A DNA stretch of 64,000 nt from CAYRGQ01 sp964423925 (GTDB taxonomy: Bacteria; Bacteroidota; Bacteroidia; Sphingobacteriales; Sphingobacteriaceae): positions 4,877 through 68,876 of the forward strand of contig CAYRGQ010000013.1 in the NCBI GenBank assembly GCA_964423925.1, written 5' to 3'. This document shows positions 37,001 through 44,725 of the stretch, piece after piece. A model generated the notes under the pieces. That model searched no databases, was not told the DNA's origin, and saw nothing but the letters and a program-made list of their open reading frames with translations. The first letter of the stretch is position 1. Every line of letters starts with the position of its first letter. The position numbers were made by a program, and so were the translations under genes.

Positions 37001-38122
37001 GGAAGCGCCTCGGGTGATTATGGGGTTGTACGGGTTCTGCTCACCCAAGTCCATCAAGGCCAAGATGTCGCGTGCATCTTCAAACGAATTGTTGCGGTTG
37101 CTCACCCACACCTCGATTTGCGTGATGTTGATATCCGTCGAGATAATCGGTGCCAAAGCAAGGGCCCGATTGAAGTTATCCCGGAAATACTGGGAAAGGA
37201 AATAGTGTTGGTTGTCTTCATAGTCGTCGGCACGCAGTTCAAACTCGCTTTCTTGCGCACCGTTTCGGATTACGATTTCGCGTTGTTGCGAACGTTGTTG
37301 CGAAAAGATACCGGTCACATTGAGACGGCCAAATTGCAATTGCGTTTTCAGACCGAACAGCGACTGCGTGCCGTTGATGAGCGTCGTGTTTAGGGGGAGG
37401 TTGACATTGCCAAGTTCCACACGCTGCACGATGTCGTCATCCTTGCCTACGTAATCCAGCCGGATTTGGTTTTCGAAATCAAAGTGGGCCTCGGTATTGT
37501 AGTTTGTAGTCAAGCGCAGACGGTCACCGATCTGGCCGGTCACGTTCATCTGGATGCGTTGGTCAAAGTCAAATCCCCACTGCCGCCGCTGCCGCTCGTT
37601 AAACATGGGATTGTCATTGCGGTTGTGCTGGCCCATGATGGAGATGTCGGCACTCCCTCGTGGAATGATGTCAATCGTATTGCCGCCGAACAGCCGTTCG
37701 AACGCTTCGCTCTGGATGTAGATGGTGGGAATAAAGCGGTCACTTCGCGCGGCTTGCATTTCGCGGTCAGACAGGGTACGCCAGTAATCGCGTTTCAGCA
37801 GGGAGTCTTGGTAGCGGCCAAATTCGCCAATGGTCAAATATTGGGGGGGACGGTACAGGCGCTCGCCCACTCTTTCCCGAATGATGTATTGCTTAGTTTC
37901 AGGGTCAAAGACGATTTCGCGGGTAATGTTGGAAGGATCACCCAGCCCGATACCCTGCGGGCGTGGATACAGATTCAAGAATGGGCGGTCCGAAACGGGG
38001 TAACGTAGCTTGACGCTATCCCTTCCGCTACCCGCAGCAGACTCCTGTCCGGCAGCAGAAGGAATCCACGCCGGGAACGTCAGAAAGAAGAGTAGGTAGG
38101 CAAAAAAGTACTGTGTTTTCAA
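31088..38122 (-). CDS. sprA: SprA, outer-membrane translocon of the Type IX secretion system
   Basis: 2344 residues, the expected size for SprA/Sov. A signal peptide (to about GQESAAG) precedes an extremely long beta-barrel protein dense in Asn, Tyr, Arg and aromatic beta-strands. In Flavobacterium, SprA forms a 36-stranded barrel that exports T9SS cargo carrying C-terminal signals. Segments such as RGSADISIMGQHNRNDNP and VPPGIDRQLDWGNMNTN sit at places typical of the family. The gene lies 88 bases downstream of ruvA, and maeB-ruvA-sprA is a frequent order in Bacteroidota. No other core T9SS gene (gldK-N, porV) is in the window. Confidence 0.93.
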   Translation of the reverse strand: MKTQYFFAYLLFFLTFPAWIPSAAGQESAAGSGRDSVKLRYPVSDRPFLNLYPRPQGIGLGDPSNITREIVFDPETKQYIIRERVGERLYRPPQYLTIGEFGRYQDSLLKRDYWRTLSDREMQAARSDRFIPTIYIQSEAFERLFGGNTIDIIPRGSADISIMGQHNRNDNPMFNERQRRQWGFDFDQRIQMNVTGQIGDRLRLTTNYNTEAHFDFENQIRLDYVGKDDDIVQRVELGNVNLPLNTTLINGTQSLFGLKTQLQFGRLNVTGIFSQQRSQQREIVIRNGAQESEFELRADDYEDNQHYFLSQYFRDNFNRALALAPIISTDINITQIEVWVSNRNNSFEDARDILALMDLGEQNPYNPIITRGASALPSTGLPGEPAGLQSNNLMELLGNDARLTSSNFIQTLFQSSGGNDNYAKLTYARKLREGAEYTVNRRLGFISLNMPLNGDQVLAVAYRYTANGREYQVGEFSTDIPVTPSQPQVLYTKLLKNEVLKPNLPIWDLMMKNIYSIGAYGIGQHNFRFNIYRVEDESGVERPVMAEGQNTQNKLWIQLTGLDRLNPQQSQQPDGFFDFLPGITIDPDRGRIMFPVVEPFGGDLARQFIAASEQELINKYTYQALYDSTKVLAQQYFPNQNRYLIKGSYESEVGTEFQLGAINVPRGSVQVFAGPAPLQEGVDFMVDYDIGRLRIINEALLMSGQPIRIKMENNQLFGLQQRTVMGTRLDYEVNQNLRLGGTLMNLTERPLTQKVNIGEEPISNTMWGLDLSYSSASRWLTRMVDKIPFIDTQEESSISFYGEFAQLRPGHPRALNFAGSNTGVSYIDDFENSRSFIDLKGAYGWQISGTPQLFPEAQLHNDLQYGFNRARFAFYNIDPVFYRNISITPTNMSAQELSQHRVREVMEQEVFPYREPTTGLPMYLSTLDLAFYPTIRGPYNFTTTGVNPDGTLSNPESRWGGMFRRIDAPDFEAQNIEFIEIWMMDPFLTNPNSTGGDLYFNLGSISEDVLKDGRKAMENGMSPSGDLSQIDETNWGRVPRHQPVIQAFDNDPIARALQDIGLDGLNDDDERNFHQSFLNQMRGILTPEAFQTLQDDPSGDNFQYFRSPDLEEERAGILKRYQRFNGTEGNSQIPDRTLNDFGVETASSTLLPDGEDINRDNNMNEVDEYYEYRISLRPQDMEVGRNFITDMHTAEVQLRNDRVDQVKWYQFRIPLSEFEGRVGDIQDFKSIRFMRMFMTNFADTAVVRMAQLQLVRGEWRRYNAENNTNKVIADPSMGNVTLDNSTLEVATVNIEQNGNRPTIPYVVPPGIDRQLDWGNMNTNVQLNEQALSLDVQNLRDGYGRAAYRTATNDFRAYGRIQMFVHAEGPFLEDGDFRAFLRVGTDDQHHYYQYDIPLKVTVGPTQDPEAIWPAENRMNIRIGLFQEAKEARDRAVLDGQPWPIHIPYTFFDGENRVTILGQPDISKVRFYMLGVMNPLRGSEVSNSRDDGLDKSGLFWFNELRLTDFDDRGGWGAMARIDAKLADFANVAISGSKTTIGFGSMEQRIGERSRMDDTYFDIVTNAELGKFFPSDYGVRIPLFFSYTNQRGTPEYNPLKPDIELNSALANLNRNQRDSLLRVTQEYSTRRSFNLTNVRKIRTNIEKPVRPWNIENFSATYAFSELYRRDHLTESAIQRNYRGALDYTFANNNETYIEPLKNIFKKNYQALLRDFNFNLVPSLLQFRLDVHRIYNENTLRENSPDNYLPQMGTLYNKNFMMNRIYGISWNLTKSLKLDFNATNYAIIDEPYGRLDGLQRDTLWENFFRLGRTTDYNHMMNLTYAVPIDKIPGLDWVRTDVRYGTQFNWQTEPMLSMMNPDFSLGNNIQNSRTIQLNPQANLVGLYNKIGFFRNNTRPDSEGGLAFLARLLSSVKNINSSYTRVDNTFLPGYLPKTNLMGYDFDHNAPGWGFIFGSQRDIRARAAANNWITTDTLQTQLYMTSHTEDISVQANVEPTPGLMIQLSANRIDNKNYTANFHYSTTIDGFESTTPMTTGNYSISYFTLGTAFKDHQTLFRQFEENRRTISTRLGRLNPNSNGQTEGYSDGYARTAQDVVVNAFLASYRGKDANTFKMGSFPRIPVPNWRISYSGLSNLPIFEDLITSLTLTHGYNNRYTINSYNSLIRYQETNGAPSERDINDNFLPEFQFQQVSIFEQFAPLLGIDARFKNNLTANAEYRRARTLNLSLQNSQLAMLNDQSFVLGMGYRATGFRMPFGWLSGLRMNNDLNFRLDVSLNDLKTLVYRSDINESEVSAGNRSISYRPSVDYVINQRFNIRLFFDSNSVRPYTSQTFATSYMNFGFNLRVMLQ

Positions 38123-38210
38123 CGATATTGGCTGCCTGATTACTATTGCTTAGTATTTTTCCGTTCCATAACAAATTTGAGTCCAATTAATCGCAACGGA
38201 CGCACGCTAT

Positions 38211-38792
38211 CTATAAGCGTTTTAGCGCTTCCTTGATTAATGTTTCGACCGTACTTTCGGGCTGGGCTTGTACAACCGCGTTCAACGCTTTCTCCGCTTG
38301 CTGTCGCTGGAATCCTAGCATGACCAAAGCACTTAGGGCCTCGTCCGGCACGCTTTGTCGAAGCGGAGTGGACGTGAGTGCGTCAGGCCCTTGTTTTTTC
38401 AACTTGTCTTGCAGTTCCAGTACCAAGCGCTGTGCGGTCTTGGGGCCTATTCCCTTGATACTTTTCAGTAAGGGTACGTTGCCATTGGCGATGGCGGCCC
38501 GCACGTCGTCCGGAGCCAGCGAAGACAAAATCATCCGGCCCGTGCTGGGTCCGATCCCCGATACGGAAATCAAGTGCTCAAACAGCCGTCGCTCGCCTTC
38601 TTCTGAAAAACCGTACAACGTGTGCGAGTCTTCCTTTACTTGGAAGCTCACGAATAGCCTGCACTGCTCGTTATCTTTGATTTGCGAATACGTGTGCAGG
38701 GATATGTGGAGGAAATACCCTACGCCGCCCACGTCCAATACAACGTGGGTGGGGTGCTTTTGCACCAGTTTTCCATTCAAATATTCGTACAT
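38211..38792 (-). CDS. ruvA: Holliday junction DNA helicase subunit RuvA
   Basis: 193 residues with the three RuvA domains: an N-terminal OB fold (about 1-63), two helix-hairpin-helix motifs (VSGIGPSTGRMILSS and IKGIGPKTAQRLVLEL, about 76-125) and a C-terminal RuvB-contacting helical domain (about 145-193). A tetramer binds four-way junctions and loads RuvB. A strong purine-rich ribosome site (AAGGAGGG) lies about 12 bases before the ATG. ruvB and ruvC are elsewhere. Confidence 0.96.
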   Translation of the reverse strand: MYEYLNGKLVQKHPTHVVLDVGGVGYFLHISLHTYSQIKDNEQCRLFVSFQVKEDSHTLYGFSEEGERRLFEHLISVSGIGPSTGRMILSSLAPDDVRAAIANGNVPLLKSIKGIGPKTAQRLVLELQDKLKKQGPDALTSTPLRQSVPDEALSALVMLGFQRQQAEKALNAVVQAQPESTVETLIKEALKRL

Positions 38793-38820
38793 GTCCTCTG
38801 GCCCTCCTTAAAACGTTCGC

Positions 38821-41121
38821 TTACTTCTTACCTTTCTTGCCAGCCGGGTTTGTTCTAGACTTGGATATCGCATCCACGACCGCAATGGTCGTCATGTCGA
38901 CGATTTCCCGGACGGACGCGTCCAACTGCAGCACGTGGATAGGCTTGTTCATACCCAAGAGAATAGGGCCTACCGCTTCCGCATTGCCGATTTCCTGCAA
39001 TAACTTGTAGGCGATGTTGCCCGATTCCAAGTTGGGGAATATTAATGTATTCGCCGGGCTACCATTTAGCGTGCTAAAAGGGAAGTTGGCTTTCAGCAGT
39101 TCGCTGTTCATCGCGAAGTTAGCCTGCATTTCGCCGTCGACTACCACATGGGGATGTTTCTGGTGTAAGATGGCTACGGCTTGCTGCACTTTTGACGGTA
39201 CATTGCCTTCCGTCGAACCGAAGTTCGTGTACGACAGCATCGCAATGCGCGGCTTGATGCCGAATTTCTGGACGGCGTCGTGTAGCAGCAACGTGATGTC
39301 CACGAGTTCCTCTACGGTCGGGTCCGCATTGACGGTGGTGTCGCCAAAGAAAACCGGGCCTTTGGAGGTGAGCATCATATACATGCCCGCCAGGCGGCTT
39401 CCGGGTTGGGTGCCGATGACGTGCAATGCCGGACGAATACTGGTTGCGTAGTTTTTAGTCATTCCCGATATCAGCGTGTCGGCCTCGCCAAACTCTACCA
39501 TACAAGAGCCAAAATAGTTGCGGTCCAGCAGCAACTTATGCGCATCGCGAAGCGTGACCCCACGACGTTGCCGTTTTTTGTAAAGTAGGTCTGCGTATCG
39601 TGCGTGCCTATCGGTGCCCACTTCCTCAGCGGGGTCGATAATTTCGACGTCAGTAAGTTCCAGTAAGTTGTCGTGGATAAGCTTTTCGATAAGCACGCGC
39701 TTTCCCAATAGGATGGGTGTCGCGATGCCCTCGTCCCGCACAATTTGGGCTGCGCGGAGTGTCTTGAAGTTGTCCGCCTCGGTAAAGACGACCTTTTTGG
39801 GGTTTGCCCGGGCTACCTCGCTCAGCTCGCGCATGATTCGGTCATCTTCGCCCAAGCGCTGCCGCAGTTCCTCGACGTATGTATCCCAATCCTCGATGGG
39901 AAAGCGGGCCACGCCAGACTCCATAGCCGCACGGGCTACTGCTGGGGCCACTTCCGTAATGAGGCGGGGATCCGTAGGCTTAGGAATGATGTATTCTGGG
40001 CCAAACTTCAAGTTATTGGTGTCGTATGCTTGGTTTACGGACTCGGGTACCGGCTTTTTTGCCAATTGGGCGATCGCGTTCACGGCTGCAATTTTCATTG
40101 GCTCGTTGATGGCCGTGGCCCGCACGTCCAATGCGCCGCGAAAAATAAAGGGGAAGCCAATTACGTTATTGACTTGGTTAGGATAATCCGAACGCCCCGT
40201 TGCCATGATGATGTCCTTCCGCGTTTTCATGGCCAACGGGTAGGCGATCTCTGGATCGGGGTTAGCCATGGCAAAAACGATCGGGTTCTTGGCCATACTC
40301 TTCAGCATTTCGGGCGTGAGCACGTCGGCACCTGACAATCCGATGAATATGTCTGCGCCTTTTATCGAATCCTCGAGGGTCCTTACGTCGGCCGTGGTAG
40401 CAAATTCGGCTTTGGAGGCGTCCAGGTTTGGGCGGTCAGCGCGGATACAACCCAAACGGTCGATCATAATCACATTTTCTTTCTTGGCGCCCAGCGCGAT
40501 ATACATCTTGGTGCAAGAAATGGCGGCTGCGCCAGCGCCCATCACCACGATTTTGACTTTGTCGATTTTCTTTTTCTGCAACTCGCAGGCATTGATCAAT
40601 GCCGCGCCCGAAATAATGGCCGTACCATGCTGGTCGTCATGCATGACCGGAATTTTCATCTCTTCCTTGAGGCGGCGTTCGATCTCAAAGCACTCGGGAG
40701 CCTTGATGTCTTCGAGGTTGATGCCACCGAAGGTGGGTTCCAAGGCCTTGACGATCCTTACGATTTCGTCCACCTCAGTGGCGTTAATCTCGATGTCGAA
40801 TACGTCGATGTCTGCAAATATCTTGAAAAGCAATCCCTTACCTTCCATGACCGGCTTGCCGGCCTCCGGACCAATGTCTCCCAATCCCAGAACGGCTGTA
40901 CCGTTGCTGATTACCCCGACGAGGTTGCCTTTGGCGGTGTATTTGTAAACGTCATTGACGTTTTCGGCGATTCGTAGGCAGGGTTCGGCAACGCCCGGAG
41001 AATAGGCCAGCGATAGGTCTCGCTGCGAGTTGGTGGGCTTGGTCGGCACTACTGCAATTTTTCCTGGCCTTCCTGATGCGTGGTAGTTTAGGGCTTCTTG
41101 CTTTTGATTCCTTTTGCTCAT
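38821..41121 (-). CDS. maeB: NADP-dependent malic enzyme with phosphotransacetylase-like domain
   Basis: 766 residues in two parts: a malic enzyme domain (about 1-425), with YSPGVAEPC and MHDDQHGTAI active-site regions and the dinucleotide motif VVMGAGAAAISC, and a phosphate acetyltransferase-like domain (about 430-755) that is thought to be regulatory. It decarboxylates malate to pyruvate with reduction of NADP. It is the first gene of the maeB-ruvA-sprA run; the gap to ruvA is 28 bases. Confidence 0.95.
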   Translation of the reverse strand: MSKRNQKQEALNYHASGRPGKIAVVPTKPTNSQRDLSLAYSPGVAEPCLRIAENVNDVYKYTAKGNLVGVISNGTAVLGLGDIGPEAGKPVMEGKGLLFKIFADIDVFDIEINATEVDEIVRIVKALEPTFGGINLEDIKAPECFEIERRLKEEMKIPVMHDDQHGTAIISGAALINACELQKKKIDKVKIVVMGAGAAAISCTKMYIALGAKKENVIMIDRLGCIRADRPNLDASKAEFATTADVRTLEDSIKGADIFIGLSGADVLTPEMLKSMAKNPIVFAMANPDPEIAYPLAMKTRKDIIMATGRSDYPNQVNNVIGFPFIFRGALDVRATAINEPMKIAAVNAIAQLAKKPVPESVNQAYDTNNLKFGPEYIIPKPTDPRLITEVAPAVARAAMESGVARFPIEDWDTYVEELRQRLGEDDRIMRELSEVARANPKKVVFTEADNFKTLRAAQIVRDEGIATPILLGKRVLIEKLIHDNLLELTDVEIIDPAEEVGTDRHARYADLLYKKRQRRGVTLRDAHKLLLDRNYFGSCMVEFGEADTLISGMTKNYATSIRPALHVIGTQPGSRLAGMYMMLTSKGPVFFGDTTVNADPTVEELVDITLLLHDAVQKFGIKPRIAMLSYTNFGSTEGNVPSKVQQAVAILHQKHPHVVVDGEMQANFAMNSELLKANFPFSTLNGSPANTLIFPNLESGNIAYKLLQEIGNAEAVGPILLGMNKPIHVLQLDASVREIVDMTTIAVVDAISKSRTNPAGKKGKK

Positions 41122-41167
41122 TTTTGATATGCTCCCAATACAGGTTCTATTCTTGGTACCGATGTTG

Positions 41168-41175
41168 CAAAGGTA
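41168..41175 (-). promoter_or_regulatory. -7 element for maeB
   Basis: TACCTTTG on the minus strand, 46 bases before the maeB ATG; a TTG at a slightly long spacing (23 bases) precedes it. It would drive the maeB-ruvA-sprA run. Confidence 0.5.
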
Positions 41176-41295
41176 TGATTCTTTTCTGATTAGTGCCCCA
41201 ACATGAGGGGAGTGCCCGAAAGATAAATAAAAAATGTGGGTATATGTTGACGGAATTTAGCTTGTTTGTCGTTTCGAGGCGACAGGGTGCCGCGC

Positions 41296-42720
41296 TCATT
41301 GTTTCAAGGTGTCCAGCAAGCGGAACATCCGGTTGCGCATGGCTTGCGCGGGACCTTGGTAATTGTTGACGAGCAAGGCGAAAACGAGGGGCGTGCCATC
41401 GGTCGCCGTATGGTAGCCAGCATAGCCTAAGACACCGCCGATGGTGCCACTCTTCATGGTCATTCCATTGATGGTCGGAAGGCTTTCGTGAAAGCTGGCG
41501 AACCACGGTTCGTGCCGCACGGATGCTAGTATTCGCGCCATCGCCCGTGTCGTCACCCGATTGCCCGGCGACAGGCCGGACCCGTCCTGTATGCGCAATT
41601 CACCGGGAGCGAGTTGGAGTTTTTCCACCCAAAAGTCCCGTATAAATGTAGCCCCGTCCGCGTCGTCGCCAGCCGTTTTAGCTGAGGCCTCCAGCAACGC
41701 TTCCCCGTAGAGGTTGATGCTTTTTTGGTTAAACCAATAGACAATCTCCGCTAAGGGTGGGGAATGGTGCGTATGCAGACTGGTGCCGGTGTCGGGCACG
41801 TCTACGGAGGCCGGTCGCAACATATGTGCGGTGGTGGGCGCGGCTGTTGGCGCCATGCCGGCAGCGCCGAGCGCATGGTGCAATTGGTAAGCGGCATGGT
41901 AGGCTGCATCGGGCAGCGCTATGCGAATGGTCTTTCGGAGGTCGATACCGTGGGTGCCGCGCAGGTAAATGCGGGTGGAGTATGGTGCGGCAAAGGCGTA
42001 TACGTTGTCGCCACTTCCGGCCGGCCCCGTCGTCGTTTCATTGGCCAATTCCAAGTAGGAGATGTCGGAGGTAGTACGGCGAATGGTCGTGGGATCGCCC
42101 ACTCGACGGCCTACGTTGAAATCGATGCCCACAGCGTTCTCCTGCCAGTTAAGTGCCGATACTCCCGCGCCATAGTAATTTCCTAAATCTTGCCATGGCC
42201 ATCCACGCGGAGCCGTCATCCCGCCGTAATATTGGTCATTGCCAATGACGCGTCCGTCAATCGAGCCAATGCCCGCCGCCCGGATGGCAGCTAACCAATC
42301 TTGGATAATATTCTCGTCGAGCGTATTGGGATAGCGATCGCTCCCCAACGTAGGATCGCCTGTACCTTTGATGATTAAGTCACCGTGCAATACGCCGTCG
42401 TCCCCGATAGTGCCGGTATAGTATAGTTCAGTGGCAAACGTATGCGTGGGGCCGAGCACGTGGTACGCGGTGGCCGCCGTGATGTTTTTTAGCGTGGATG
42501 CGGTAGCCAGGCCGATTTGTTCGTTTTTGGCAAACAAAACTTCCCCTGTCTCGGCGTGGAGTACCGTCAACGACGTCATGCCGTGAGCCAAGCTTTCGTG
42601 CGTTTCGAAGGTGTGGTAGGCGGATTCCAAGCGTGTAGCCAACGACTGCGCCGAAACATTGACCCCTATAAGCAGGCAAATAGACACGAAAATAGAACGC
42701 TGGTAACGGAAAGCATGCAT
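41296..42720 (-). CDS. dacB: D-alanyl-D-alanine carboxypeptidase/endopeptidase, PBP4 type
   Basis: 474 residues from the ATG at 42720; the longer frame adds 19 residues before the signal peptide. Signal peptide to about VNVSAQ. The penicillin-binding motifs are S75-T-L-K78 (SxxK), SGLSPGN in the SxN region and KSGT (KTG type) in TMKSGTIGG. A large insertion between SxxK and SxN is typical of PBP4. It trims peptide cross-links in peptidoglycan. It diverges from pepP. Confidence 0.93.
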   Translation of the reverse strand: MHAFRYQRSIFVSICLLIGVNVSAQSLATRLESAYHTFETHESLAHGMTSLTVLHAETGEVLFAKNEQIGLATASTLKNITAATAYHVLGPTHTFATELYYTGTIGDDGVLHGDLIIKGTGDPTLGSDRYPNTLDENIIQDWLAAIRAAGIGSIDGRVIGNDQYYGGMTAPRGWPWQDLGNYYGAGVSALNWQENAVGIDFNVGRRVGDPTTIRRTTSDISYLELANETTTGPAGSGDNVYAFAAPYSTRIYLRGTHGIDLRKTIRIALPDAAYHAAYQLHHALGAAGMAPTAAPTTAHMLRPASVDVPDTGTSLHTHHSPPLAEIVYWFNQKSINLYGEALLEASAKTAGDDADGATFIRDFWVEKLQLAPGELRIQDGSGLSPGNRVTTRAMARILASVRHEPWFASFHESLPTINGMTMKSGTIGGVLGYAGYHTATDGTPLVFALLVNNYQGPAQAMRNRMFRLLDTLKQ

Positions 42721-42862
42721 GGCAGAAACGTATTGGTCCTCAGTACCCAAATATCGGAAAAATCGACGGAGTGGCAAGTGTAGCGGGCGACGAATCGGCC
42801 CAACGCGTCCTACGGCATGTCACGTCATTTTTCTATCTTGCACCCAGAAAAACGTACTTGAC

Positions 42863-44641
42863 ATGACACATCCCCAAAAACTGGAAAAACTGCGCCTAGC
42901 GATGCAAGCCCAAGGCCTTGATGCCTATATCATTCCGTCTTCCGATCCCCATATCAGCGAATATTTGCCCGAGCGTTATAAATGCATTGCTTGGGCCTCG
43001 GGCTTTACGGGGTCTGCGGGCACGTTGGTCATTACGCAGACTTTCGCGGGCCTGTGGACGGACGGGCGTTATTTTGTGCAGGCCACCGAACAGCTCGCAG
43101 GGAGTGGCTTCGTACTGATGAAGTTAAAGGTGCAGGGTGCCGCCGAATATGTCGATTGGCTTGCGAGTGCACTGCCTGCGGGATCAACCGTGGCCTTTGA
43201 CGGTAAATTGGCTTCTGTCGGCATCGCCCAAACCGTGTTAAACACTTTGCTGCCCAAAGGCATGACGGTTCGCGGCGATATCGATCTGTTGGAGGGGCTG
43301 TGGGACCACCGTCCCGGGCTGCCCACTGCGCCGGCTTACCTCATTGACGAATCGACGACGGGCGCGTCAGCTACGTCGAAGCTCCAACGCGTGCGCGATG
43401 AAATGGCGCGCAAGGGTGTGCAGGCCCATTTGGTTTCCTCGCTTGATGATGTAGCGTGGCTGTTGAATCTCCGGGGTAGCGACGTCCCGTGCAATCCGGT
43501 AGTGCTGGCGTTCATCCTGTTTGAAGCCGACCGCGTCAGCCTTTACATTGACAAACAAAAATTGTCCGAAGGCGACCGAAAACGTTTAAGCGAGTCAGGC
43601 GTGTTCATAGCACCGTACGGAGGAGTGGAAGAAGCCTTAGCGAACTTGTCCGCCGGCACGAGCGTGCTGATCGACCCGCGGCGCACTTGCTACGCCCTGT
43701 ATGATGCGGTGCCCAAATCGGTGGCCGTGGTTGAAGATATTAATCCCTCAACGAATTATAAGGCGGTGAAGAATGACATCGAACTCGCCCATATTCGGGT
43801 GACGATGGTGAAGGACGGGGTGGCAATGACACGCTTTTTTAAGTGGTTGGAAGAGGGCGTTGGGTCTGAACGTATTACCGAGCTGTCGTTGGCCGCTAAA
43901 CTGAGGGATATCCGGGCTAGGGGAGAAGGCTTCCTGGGCGAAAGCTTTACCACAATTGCCGGTTATAAAGCCAACGGCGCTTTGCCACACTACATGGCGA
44001 CGCCCGAAAGCCACGCAACATTGGAAGCCGACGGTTTGATGCTCGTAGACTCGGGGGGGCAGTACACGACGGGCACGACGGACATTACCCGTGTGGTTTC
44101 GCTCGGCAACATAACTGAGGCCCAACGCACGGACTATACGCTGGTGCTGAAAGCTATGATCGAAGGCAGTGCAACTGCCTTTACCTACGGCACCAAAGGT
44201 TATCAAATCGATGCCATCACCCGAAGGCCTCTGTGGGAACACCTGCGCAACTACGGTCACGGAACGGGACACGGGATCGGGTTCTTCCTAAACGTGCATG
44301 AAGGCCCCCATGTGTTCAACGCCGCCAACGTCAACGTCACCATCGAGCCCGGCATGGTCACGTCGATTGAGCCGGGGCTGTACCGAGAAGGGGAGTACGG
44401 CATTCGCATCGAAAACCTGGTGTTGAGCAGGATAGTAACGGAAAACCAGTTCGGTACGTTCCTGGATTTTGAAACATTAACGCTCTGCTATATCGACACG
44501 GCATTGGTAGACAAATCCCTGCTTGATCCTCGGCATATCGAATGGCTAAACGCATACCACGCGACTGTGTTCGAACGTCTCGCACCGCACCTATCCGAGG
44601 ATGAGCAGCGCTGGCTAGCCGGCAAGACAAAAGCTATATAG
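42863..44641 (+). CDS. pepP: Xaa-Pro aminopeptidase, M24B family
   Basis: 592 residues from the ATG at 42863; the in-frame upstream start adds 48 residues with no family match. Two N-terminal creatinase-like domains (about 1-310) precede the pita-bread catalytic domain. Metal ligands are visible: the two Asp in LVDSGGQYTTGTTDITR, the His in HGTGHGIGF, and Glu in SIEPGLYREGEYG and IRIENLV. It removes N-terminal residues before proline in the cytoplasm. The three-domain form is common in Bacteroidota and eukaryotes; pepP is the nearest symbol. Confidence 0.88.
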   Translation: MTHPQKLEKLRLAMQAQGLDAYIIPSSDPHISEYLPERYKCIAWASGFTGSAGTLVITQTFAGLWTDGRYFVQATEQLAGSGFVLMKLKVQGAAEYVDWLASALPAGSTVAFDGKLASVGIAQTVLNTLLPKGMTVRGDIDLLEGLWDHRPGLPTAPAYLIDESTTGASATSKLQRVRDEMARKGVQAHLVSSLDDVAWLLNLRGSDVPCNPVVLAFILFEADRVSLYIDKQKLSEGDRKRLSESGVFIAPYGGVEEALANLSAGTSVLIDPRRTCYALYDAVPKSVAVVEDINPSTNYKAVKNDIELAHIRVTMVKDGVAMTRFFKWLEEGVGSERITELSLAAKLRDIRARGEGFLGESFTTIAGYKANGALPHYMATPESHATLEADGLMLVDSGGQYTTGTTDITRVVSLGNITEAQRTDYTLVLKAMIEGSATAFTYGTKGYQIDAITRRPLWEHLRNYGHGTGHGIGFFLNVHEGPHVFNAANVNVTIEPGMVTSIEPGLYREGEYGIRIENLVLSRIVTENQFGTFLDFETLTLCYIDTALVDKSLLDPRHIEWLNAYHATVFERLAPHLSEDEQRWLAGKTKAI

Positions 44642-44668
44642 CAAGTCACTTCGCTGAAGGTTGAAAAC

Positions 44669-44706
44669 AAACAGCCCCCCTGGTTCGAAAAGCAGGGGGG
44701 CTGTTT
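44669..44706. terminator. Bidirectional terminator between pepP and ompA genes
   Basis: AAACAGCCCCCCTG (44669-44682) pairs perfectly with CAGGGGGGCTGTTT (44693-44706) around a 10-base loop. It lies between convergent genes and can serve both. Confidence 0.8.
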
Positions 44707-44725
44707 AGTTTATGTCGTGATTCGA

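Noticed and set aside
31088..38122. Search for Type IX cargo proteins with C-terminal sorting domains near sprA
   Set aside because: None of the secreted proteins in the window ends with a recognisable T9SS sorting domain.
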